Of a stretch of DNA of 7,736 bases, positions 1 through 4,838 are shown one piece after another. The notes beneath the pieces were generated by a model that was given only the letters and a program-made list of their open reading frames with translations, had not been told where the DNA came from and ran no database searches. The position numbers and the translations under genes are program-made. Source of the stretch: Candidatus Aciduliprofundum sp. JdFR-45 (GTDB lineage Archaea; Thermoplasmatota; Thermoplasmata; Thermoplasmatales; JdFR-45); assembly GCA_002011395.1 (NCBI GenBank), contig MTNG01000126.1, positions 1-7,736 of the forward strand, written 5' to 3'. How positions within the stretch are numbered: position 1 is the stretch's first letter; each line of letters opens with the position of its first letter.

Positions 1-1
1 T

Positions 2-76
2 TACAGAAAGAGGGTAAAGTCCTACGCCCCCAGGGTGTGGCACGTGGTGGTGGATGCGCGGTTTTACAGGCCCTGA
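2..76 (+). CDS. C-terminal fragment of an unidentified protein (5' truncated by window edge)
   Basis: The second forward frame is open from the window edge to a TGA at 74-76 and gives 24 residues, ending ...WHVVVDARFYRP. About 20 of 24 codons end in G or C, matching confident genes here, while the competing first forward frame has mixed third positions. The frame is too short for family assignment. Its last 13 nt overlap convergently with the 3' end of the winged-helix regulator gene, a tail-to-tail arrangement repeated elsewhere in the window. It could be a chance open stretch, but the codon bias argues for a real gene tail. Confidence 0.5.
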   Translation, partial: YRKRVKSYAPRVWHVVVDARFYRP

Positions 77-468
77 AGCCACGCAAAGCGCTCCCTTATG
101 GCCGCTATCCCTTTCCTGTGCTCCTCCTCGGTGATCTCACCCGATATCAATCTCTCGTCCAGCGCCCGCATCTCGGAGAGCGCGTACTCGCGGGCCCTCT
201 CGCGGTACTCTCTTTCTAGCGCCTCCGCCCCCAAATACAGAAATTCCCCAAGCGGTGTCAGGGCATACTCCACACGGGGTCTATCTTCTCCCAGCACCCA
301 CTCCTTGTCCACCACGCCGTATCTGTACATCTCACCGAGATGCTTGTCAACGCCCTGTCTGGTGATTCCCAGCTCCCTCGCGATGCTGGACGGATGCCTC
401 ACTCCATCTCTGAGAAGGGAAACGATGCGTAGTTTCTCCTCTGAGGTCATCCTGTGCACGAGGCGCAT
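64..468 (-). CDS. ArsR-like winged-helix transcriptional regulator with SHOCT-like C-terminal tail
   Basis: This 134-residue protein is probably a cytoplasmic DNA-binding repressor or activator. Residues 9-75 form a winged helix-turn-helix: a positioning helix around 26-33 (SSIARELG), a recognition helix around 36-50 (TRQGVDKHLGEMYRY), and a wing around 55-70 rich in charged residues. Residues 80-134 are a charged helical region, probably for dimerisation. Within it, 103-125 (LDERLISGEITEE onward) match the SHOCT pattern of L-x3-L-x2-G-x-I-[TS]-E-E. The ATG at 468 is favoured because a TATA-like box lies about 25 nt upstream with no SD, implying a leaderless mRNA; M7 at 450 is an alternative. 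No metal-binding Cys or His cluster typical of ArsR metal sensors is visible. The gene is divergent from the bactofilin-like operon, which makes that operon and itself the likely targets (inference). Confidence 0.85.
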   Translation of the reverse strand: MRLVHRMTSEEKLRIVSLLRDGVRHPSSIARELGITRQGVDKHLGEMYRYGVVDKEWVLGEDRPRVEYALTPLGEFLYLGAEALEREYRERAREYALSEMRALDERLISGEITEEEHRKGIAAIRERFAWLQGL

Positions 469-487
469 GTATGGACAGGGACGGGAA

Positions 488-497
488 CATTTATCAA
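488..497 (-). promoter_or_regulatory. TATA-like promoter of the winged-helix regulator
   Basis: Read on the minus strand this is TTGATAAATG, preceded by a purine-rich BRE-like stretch (CGAAAAG). Its centre is about 25 nt upstream of the ATG at 468, so transcription should start at or next to the start codon. Confidence 0.5.
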
Positions 498-510
498 CTT
501 TTCGGTTGAT
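493..510. promoter_or_regulatory. 18-bp inverted repeat, candidate operator
   Basis: ATCAAC and GTTGAT form perfect 6-bp arms around a 6-nt spacer (TTTTCG). The left arm lies in the regulator's TATA-like box, so a dimer bound here should block TBP/TFB access. The spacing fits a dimeric winged-helix protein. Autoregulation by the adjacent regulator is inferred. A smaller inverted repeat, ATCTC-AAAC-GAGAT, follows at 512-525. Confidence 0.4.
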
Positions 511-553
511 GATCTCAAACGAGATGTTTCAGCGTACCACCAGATTTTTTGTC

Positions 554-580
554 AAACAAAATTATTTTTTAAACAAAATT
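554..580. repeat. Direct repeat AAACAAAATT, two copies
   Basis: Identical 10-mers lie at 554-563 and 571-580, offset by 17 bp, within the AT-rich core just upstream of the bactofilin-like gene. The second copy overlaps the BRE/TATA region. They could be regulator half-sites or simply reflect the composition of an archaeal promoter. Confidence 0.45.
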
Positions 581-586
581 TTATAT
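576..586 (+). promoter_or_regulatory. TATA promoter of the bactofilin-like operon
   Basis: The sequence is AAATTTTATAT, with TTTTATAT (579-586) as the likely TATA box. It is centred 25-26 nt before the ATG at 608, which predicts a transcript starting at that ATG. It is the strongest TATA match in the window. Confidence 0.65.
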
Positions 587-607
587 CCCTCCGCGTCCAT
601 GAGGTAA

Positions 608-1495
608 ATGGTGATCAGAATGGACAAAGATGAGATGCTCAGGGCCCTCGAGGGGATGCTAGCAGAGGGGAAGATAAGCGAGGAGACCTACTACGAGATA
701 CTGAAGAGGTGGAAGGATGCGGGCGAGGAAAAGAGCAACATCAACGGAGACCTCGCGGCCCGGGAAGCGGAGGATGTCATGCGGGAGGCCGAGATTTATG
801 CGGCCCGTGAGATTCAGGAGACGGAGGATTACCTGGACACGGATATCTACACCGGCGTCTTCAGGAACGGCGATGTGGTGACGATTACAGGAAGCGGCGT
901 CGTGAGGGGTGACCTGAACACAGAGGTGCTGAAGGTTGCTGGGAGCGCGACCATCAGGGGCCATCTGAGCGCGGAGAGGGTGAGCGTCGCCGGTGCGCTC
1001 TCGGTGGAGAGAGGGGTCAGGGCAGAGACCGTGAAGGTAGCCGGAGAACTCTCGTGTGGTGGAAGCATAGAATGCAGCGCACTCAAGGTGGCGGGCGCCC
1101 TTGAAACAAAGGGCGATGTGAAGGCAAAGCGGTTCTCCATCGCCGGAGGCATTACGTGCAGAAACCTTGAGTTTGAGCACGGTACAATCGCGGGGTTTGT
1201 GAAGTGCGAGGATATGAAAGGCGAGACGCTGGAGTGGAAACTCAGAAGAACCACCTCCGAGGTGCGCAGGATAGAGGTGGAGCGACTACACGTCAAGCCC
1301 AGGGGGGGGCTCTTCAGGGGACGCCTGACCGCGAAGGAAATAGAGGGAGAGTATATATATATCCACAGCGTTAAGGCAGACATAGTGAGGGGAGAGGAAG
1401 TGGAGATCGGACCGGGATGTGTGATAGACCTCGTGGAGGCGAAAAAGATGAGGATAAGCCAGAGGGCAAAGGTGAACAGGAGGGTTCGGCTATGA
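608..1495 (+). CDS. Bactofilin-like (polymer-forming) beta-helix protein with N-terminal SHOCT-like segment
   Basis: This 295-residue protein is likely a structural, self-assembling scaffold acting at the inner face of the membrane. Residues 10-36 are a SHOCT-like helical hairpin (LEGMLAEGKISEE core), and 40-80 are charged and helical. From about 90 a right-handed beta-helix begins, with a V-[AT]-G signature at 110-112, 127-129, 144-146, 161-163 and 178-180, exactly 17 residues apart; T94-G95 fits one rung earlier. Less regular strands continue to residue 290. There is no signal peptide or membrane segment. The ATG at 608 fits a leaderless start, but GGTGATC (610-616) is a near-ideal archaeal SD for a second in-frame ATG at 620 (291 residues). 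The stop overlaps the next gene by 4 nt (ATGA), so the two are co-translated. Bactofilin-family membership is judged from the repeat pattern; DUF4097/YvlB-type beta-helix proteins are the main alternative. Confidence 0.8.
   Translation: MVIRMDKDEMLRALEGMLAEGKISEETYYEILKRWKDAGEEKSNINGDLAAREAEDVMREAEIYAAREIQETEDYLDTDIYTGVFRNGDVVTITGSGVVRGDLNTEVLKVAGSATIRGHLSAERVSVAGALSVERGVRAETVKVAGELSCGGSIECSALKVAGALETKGDVKAKRFSIAGGITCRNLEFEHGTIAGFVKCEDMKGETLEWKLRRTTSEVRRIEVERLHVKPRGGLFRGRLTAKEIEGEYIYIHSVKADIVRGEEVEIGPGCVIDLVEAKKMRISQRAKVNRRVRL
610..616 (+). promoter_or_regulatory. Shine-Dalgarno GGTGATC pointing to an internal start at 620
   Basis: GGTGATC is fully complementary to the conserved archaeal 16S rRNA 3' end and lies 3 nt before the in-frame ATG at 620. 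It overlaps the upstream ATG (608) and encodes V2-I3 of the longer form, so the same gene has a leaderless and an SD-led start 12 nt apart. Confidence 0.55.
1479..1483 (+). promoter_or_regulatory. Shine-Dalgarno GGAGG for the small membrane protein
   Basis: GGAGG ends 8 nt before the ATG at 1492 and lies within the last codons of the bactofilin-like gene. It fixes the start at 1492 rather than an upstream in-frame GTG or ATG. Confidence 0.7.
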
Positions 1496-1686
1496 AGAGG
1501 ATAAAGATAGGCAGCCTTTCCATAGGCATAGGACTGGTGCTCTTCGGCGCCCTGTGGCTTCTGGATGCGCTGGGGATAATAAAGATGGATGTGTTATCCA
1601 TCTGCCTGCCCGTGCTGGTGATTATTGTGGGCATCATCCTCATAGGGAGGGCCTTCCAGAAGGAAGGGTGGCTGGACTGGATATGA
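1492..1686 (+). CDS. Small two-helix membrane protein, LiaF/DUF5668-like
   Basis: This 64-residue integral membrane protein has a basic N-terminus (MKRIKIG), one hydrophobic helix at about 9-29 (GIGLVLFGALWLLDALGII), a short loop containing K31 and D33, a second helix at about 35-53 (LSICLPVLVIIVGIILIG), and a tail ending LDWI. The pattern of glycine-rich helix, short turn with a proline, then helix resembles the N-terminal membrane domain of LiaF and DUF5668 proteins. The start is fixed by an SD and by the ATGA overlap with the bactofilin-like gene. The tight coupling suggests it anchors or partners that scaffold at the membrane (inference). The gene ends 3 nt from the convergent rhomboid gene. 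Family naming is tentative because many small two-helix proteins look alike. Confidence 0.75.
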   Translation: MKRIKIGSLSIGIGLVLFGALWLLDALGIIKMDVLSICLPVLVIIVGIILIGRAFQKEGWLDWI

Positions 1687-1689
1687 CGA

Positions 1690-2556
1690 CTACATGGGTT
1701 TCCTGAACCTGTACTTTCCGCCACCGGCCACGAAGCCATCCTCCCCCTCCTTCACATCTCCGAATTTTTTCTGGAAGAACTCCTTCGCCCAGAAGTAGCG
1801 CATAATGGGGTCATCTTCCTCTTCAACCCTGCTCAGTATTTCTTTCAGCTCGGGTGTGGTGGCGAGCGACCGCATGATTTCCATCCTCCTCCCCTCCGAG
1901 ATCTCCTCTGCGCGGGTCGTCGTTCCTGCTATGGGCTTCGCGAGGATGTAACCGAAGAGGAGGCCCCCCATGTGCGCCACCCGGGCCACATGGTCGTAGG
2001 GGGCGAGGAACATGAAAAACACCTCCAGCGCGGCCATGATGGGCACCGCGTAGACCACGCGCACGTCCATGACCAAGACAGGGCCTATGAAGGCGGGCAT
2101 CCTCTCGTTAGGATGGAGGGCAAATAGAGCGCCTAAAAGCCCGAAGATGGCTCCAGATGCGCCCAAGAGCGCGATGTTGGTTCCCAGATTAACCACGAGA
2201 TACGTTATGTGTGCCATGATGCCCGTGGTCAGGTAGATGGCGATCGCCAGACGGGCTTCCCTCAGACGGGAATAGACCAGGAGCGTGAGAATGAGGACCA
2301 ACATGTTTCCGAAGATGTGATAGGGCTCCACGTGGAAGAACATAGCCATAACAAGCCCGGGGGAAAGGGGCTCCGAGGTTCTGAAGGCAAAGGTGTTGAA
2401 GAAGAAGTGGGCTTCGCCCACGTGCAGTGCCACATACCAGAGTATGAAAACGCCCACGCTCGCCGCGGGGAGCGTGAACATGACGTGCCTGTTTTTCCAG
2501 ATGGTGTAAGCCATCAGGAACGCTACGAGGAGCACGGCGATGAGCGTGATGAGCAT
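1690..2556 (-). CDS. Rhomboid-family intramembrane serine protease
   Basis: This 288-residue polytopic membrane protease should cleave transmembrane substrates within the bilayer. Visible family marks are an H-x3-N motif (H80, N84, in FHVEPYHIFGNM) supplying oxyanion residues, the catalytic serine in GASGAIFG (S134), and the catalytic histidine in AHMGGLLFGY (H195). Hydrophobic helices lie at about 1-20, 30-48, 63-75, 80-95, 102-122, 128-147, 152-185 (likely two) and 193-208, so there are more than the six core helices. Residues 211-288 form a charged, probably cytosolic tail, ending in a Gly-rich and then basic stretch (KYRFRKPM). The ATG at 2556 sits about 26 nt from a TATA-like box and appears leaderless. 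The substrate is unknown. The small membrane protein of the convergent operon is a neighbour but there is no direct evidence linking them. Confidence 0.92.
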   Translation of the reverse strand: MLITLIAVLLVAFLMAYTIWKNRHVMFTLPAASVGVFILWYVALHVGEAHFFFNTFAFRTSEPLSPGLVMAMFFHVEPYHIFGNMLVLILTLLVYSRLREARLAIAIYLTTGIMAHITYLVVNLGTNIALLGASGAIFGLLGALFALHPNERMPAFIGPVLVMDVRVVYAVPIMAALEVFFMFLAPYDHVARVAHMGGLLFGYILAKPIAGTTTRAEEISEGRRMEIMRSLATTPELKEILSRVEEEDDPIMRYFWAKEFFQKKFGDVKEGEDGFVAGGGKYRFRKPM

Positions 2557-2577
2557 ACTCTGCGTAAAGACCTCTGC

Positions 2578-2585
2578 ATATTTAA
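2578..2585 (-). promoter_or_regulatory. TATA box of the rhomboid gene
   Basis: On the minus strand this reads TTTAAATA, centred about 26 nt upstream of the rhomboid ATG at 2556. No SD lies between, which supports leaderless translation. Confidence 0.6.
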
Positions 2586-2592
2586 AGGAAAG

Positions 2593-2600
2593 GTTTTATA
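2593..2600 (+). promoter_or_regulatory. TATA box of the polytopic membrane protein gene
   Basis: GTTTTATA is centred about 26 nt before the ATG at 2623. This favours 2623 over the in-frame ATG at 2602, which abuts the TATA box and would lie upstream of the transcription start. Confidence 0.6.
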
Positions 2601-2622
2601 CATGGGTGCGGTTTTGATTGGT

Positions 2623-3549
2623 ATGAATAGAAAACCCGTCATCACACTCCTGATACTCTCACCCCTCATCGCGGAGGTGCTCTCCGGCTCCTCGCCGCCC
2701 GTGGAGATTATGCTCAACCCTCTGGCGTTTCCTCTCCTCATGGGTCTTTACGGCACGGGTGCGCTTCTGATACGCGAGGTGGCCGTTCGGCTCCGGCTCA
2801 ACTACGTCTCCATCCTTCTCTTCGGTGCCGCCTACGGCGTGTGGGAGGAGGGCGTGGCGGTGAAGAGTTTCTTTGACCCGAGGTGGGTGGACCTCGGGCC
2901 TCTGGGCACGTACGGACGCGCTTGGGGCGTCAACTGGATATGGGCTCTGTGGCTCACCATATACCACGCCGTGATAAGCACAACCGTGCCGATTGTGCTC
3001 GTGGAGTGCCTCTACGGCAGGGACAGACCATGGCTGGGTAAAAGGGGGATTCTTACAGCCCTCGCCGTATTCCTGCTAACATCCCTCCTGATAAATATCG
3101 GGTTGACACCCTACGCCCCGGAGGTGTGGCAGTACGGCCTGTGTCTTCTGATGATGTCCGTACTCGTGTACGTCGGGCTGAGAGGCGTGCCACTGCCTCC
3201 TGCCACCTGGAAACCGCGGGCGAGAACCCTGTGGCTTCTCGGCATTCCCTTTGTTCTGCTGGGCGCCTTGGCGTTCAACGCCCCCGCCGGAACAGGACTC
3301 CCCGCCCCGGCGTGCGGCGCGTTGGGACTGGCGATTTACCTGCTCTATGCATACCCCTATATGAAAACCGTATGGAATGATACACGCCTCTTCGCCGCCG
3401 CCGGCGGCCTCTCGCTCTCGCTCCTGCCCTTCGGAGTCATAGTGGACTTAACGCACGGTTTCACCGGTGTAACGGTCGCCAACGTTCTCTATCTGCTGTG
3501 GCTCATGCGCAGGTGGAGGGGTTTTCAGAACGGCAGTTCAACCCCGTAG
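2623..3549 (+). CDS. Polytopic membrane protein of unrecognised family with buried acidic and His residues
   Basis: This 308-residue protein has about eight hydrophobic helices, at roughly 5-22, 33-50, 60-78, 103-130, 142-161, 168-187, 202-220 and 232-248, with a further hydrophobic stretch over 257-295. I cannot name the family. Distinctive features are LLIREVAVRL (48-57), AYGVWEEGVAVKSFFDP (70-86, with E75, E76, K81 and D85), a long polar loop 86-103 rich in Gly, Trp and Tyr, IYHAVIST (113-120, H115), E128, and VDLTHGF (274-280, D275 and H278). The Glu-Glu pair inside a helix followed by later His and Asp residues recalls intramembrane metalloproteases of the CPBP/Abi type, but that spacing is not clearly met, so enzyme activity is speculative. 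The frame stays open far upstream (from 2209), but that part is antisense to the rhomboid gene and is not taken as coding. The 3' end overlaps the convergent TatD-like gene by 25 nt. Confidence 0.8.
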   Translation: MNRKPVITLLILSPLIAEVLSGSSPPVEIMLNPLAFPLLMGLYGTGALLIREVAVRLRLNYVSILLFGAAYGVWEEGVAVKSFFDPRWVDLGPLGTYGRAWGVNWIWALWLTIYHAVISTTVPIVLVECLYGRDRPWLGKRGILTALAVFLLTSLLINIGLTPYAPEVWQYGLCLLMMSVLVYVGLRGVPLPPATWKPRARTLWLLGIPFVLLGALAFNAPAGTGLPAPACGALGLAIYLLYAYPYMKTVWNDTRLFAAAGGLSLSLLPFGVIVDLTHGFTGVTVANVLYLLWLMRRWRGFQNGSSTP

Positions 3550-4355
3550 ACCTCCTGCACGAGTTCCACGTTTATACGCCAGATGTCGTCTTCATCCATC
3601 AGCCCCTCCTGCAGGAGCATGCGGAAGCGGCGCGGCACGGACTCCGGCGGTAGGACGGCATCACCCCTGGACGGCTCATCCAGGAAGTCCGTCTCCAGGA
3701 AGAAGCGGCCGTCGCCTCTGGCCGCCTCTCTGGCCCCCCTACGGCTGGCCATGATGGAGGGGATTATCCCGAAGTTCTCGTCCCTCTTTACCAGAGGGGG
3801 CGAGTAGTGCTTGACCACCCTGCCGGGGTCCAGCCCGACTGAGCGCGCCATGTCCGCAATCTCCCTGAAAGTATCCACCGTGGCGCTCTCGGTGTGAAGC
3901 ACCACCGGCGCACCGCGCTCCGCGGCCATCGCGAATATCTCCCGCAGGATTTCATTGCAGGCGTTCCAGATGTCCTCGCGCACGGGAAAATGCGGCCTGC
4001 CCACCTCCCCTATCGCGTGTATCCTCCCCTCGTCGTAGAGTCGGAACGCCTCCCTCACGCCATCCATGTACCATGTCGTGGCTTTCTCGATCCCGACGAT
4101 TTCCGCCGCCTTCACGAAGTCCACGGGGTAAGGTCCGGCCGTGATTATGACGGGTACCCCCATTTCCGCTATGGCGCGCCCCACGCGCAGAACGTGGTCG
4201 TAGACGCGACAGAAGTACCCGCTGTCCCTCTCACCCTCCAGCGGGCTGCATATCAGGTTGAGATGCGTCCCGCCCGCGCGGACGAAGCGCCGCACGGAAT
4301 TGAGAAAACCTCCGCTTTCTCTTATGTGTATGTGGTTGTCAAACGCGGGAAGCAT
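3525..4355 (-). CDS. TatD-related metal-dependent hydrolase (TIM barrel)
   Basis: This 276-residue protein belongs to the amidohydrolase/TatD group. A complete set of metal ligands is visible: the HxH pair H8 and H10 (DNHIHI), E117 (IGEVGRPHF), H154 (VVLHTES), H183 (VVKHYSP) and D223 (LETDFLDEP), consistent with a binuclear metal site in a TIM barrel. Length is normal for the family. TatD members are nucleases or hydrolases of phosphodiester or ester bonds. The archaeal subgroup this resembles has no firm substrate, so none is assigned. No signal peptide is seen, so it is cytosolic. The ATG at 4355 lies 29 nt from a palindromic TATA element shared with the divergent THUMP gene. Confidence 0.88.
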   Translation of the reverse strand: MLPAFDNHIHIRESGGFLNSVRRFVRAGGTHLNLICSPLEGERDSGYFCRVYDHVLRVGRAIAEMGVPVIITAGPYPVDFVKAAEIVGIEKATTWYMDGVREAFRLYDEGRIHAIGEVGRPHFPVREDIWNACNEILREIFAMAAERGAPVVLHTESATVDTFREIADMARSVGLDPGRVVKHYSPPLVKRDENFGIIPSIMASRRGAREAARGDGRFFLETDFLDEPSRGDAVLPPESVPRRFRMLLQEGLMDEDDIWRINVELVQEVYGVELPF

Positions 4356-4378
4356 GGTCTACCCTAACAGAGGATGCG

Positions 4379-4390
4379 TTAAAATTTTTA
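4379..4390. promoter_or_regulatory. Shared bidirectional TATA element between the TatD-like and THUMP genes
   Basis: TTAAAATTTTTA contains the perfect palindrome AAAATTTT (4381-4388). Its centre is 29.5 nt from the first base of the minus-strand ATG (4355) and 28.5 nt from the plus-strand GTG (4413). It is the only AT-rich block in the 57-nt gap, so one TBP site appears to serve both directions. Confidence 0.6.
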
Positions 4391-4412
4391 CCCCCATGCT
4401 CGATGAAGGACC

Positions 4413-4838
4413 GTGTCGCCGTACCTCTATAGAATTAAAAAGCGCAACCTCCCCGTTGAAAAGGCGCTCAGGGGACTCATAGACGCCCTGGAGAGGGAGG
4501 GGATTGAGGGCGTGGTGGAGGTGGACGGGAAGAGACTCGTGCTCTTTGCCCCCCGACCGCCGGAGAGCACGCCTCCCTACCTGACGGAGCCTGTGGAGGT
4601 AGATGTTGTGCCACACGAGGAACTGGAGAGATACGTGGAAGGAGTCGCCGCGGAATTCGGCTCCACAACCTTCCGCATATCGGTCCGGGGGGTGAGGGGA
4701 CACATGGAAATGGAGGCGAAACTGGGAGATGTGGCTTTGAGGGCAAATCCACGCCTCAGGGTGGACCTCACATCCCCGCAGGTGACCATAGAGGTGGACT
4801 GCGGCTGCAGGGCCGCCTACGTCAGAATCATCCAATGA
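4413..4838 (+). CDS. Stand-alone THUMP-domain RNA-binding protein
   Basis: This 141-residue protein starts at GTG. Residues 1-50 form an alpha/beta N-terminal part (an RNA-binding NFLD-like role is possible). Residues about 85-141 match the THUMP core: FRISVRGVRG, then KLGDVALRANPRLRVDLTSP, then a VTIEVD strand ending in AAYVRII. The VDL-x-x-P turn is the family hallmark. THUMP domains bind the acceptor stem of tRNA and are usually fused to modification enzymes; here no catalytic domain follows, as in archaeal stand-alone relatives of the Tan1 tRNA cytidine-acetylation cofactor (by analogy). The GTG at 4413 is chosen because nearby ATGs (4396, 4403) are out of frame and the TATA spacing implies a leaderless start. 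C130 and C132 form a small CGC motif of unknown role. The end overlaps the convergent decarboxylase gene by 11 nt. Confidence 0.78.
   Translation: MSPYLYRIKKRNLPVEKALRGLIDALEREGIEGVVEVDGKRLVLFAPRPPESTPPYLTEPVEVDVVPHEELERYVEGVAAEFGSTTFRISVRGVRGHMEMEAKLGDVALRANPRLRVDLTSPQVTIEVDCGCRAAYVRIIQ

Noticed and set aside
98..607. 169-codon plus-strand open frame opposite the winged-helix regulator
   Set aside because: It is antisense to a clear winged-helix gene, is Ser/Arg-rich, and crosses the AT-rich promoter region; no domain pattern.
1352..1362. TATATATATAT as an internal promoter
   Set aside because: It encodes a conserved-looking EYIYIHS beta-strand, lies 130 nt from the next start codon, and has no matching BRE or start nearby.
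659..1383. Two minus-strand open frames opposite the bactofilin-like gene
   Set aside because: They mirror its repeats and have compositions typical of antisense frames; the plus-strand beta-helix reading is far stronger.
2209..2622. Upstream open extension of the polytopic membrane protein frame
   Set aside because: It lies antisense to the rhomboid gene, is His/Glu/Gly-rich with no hydrophobic pattern, and precedes the TATA box at 2593-2600.
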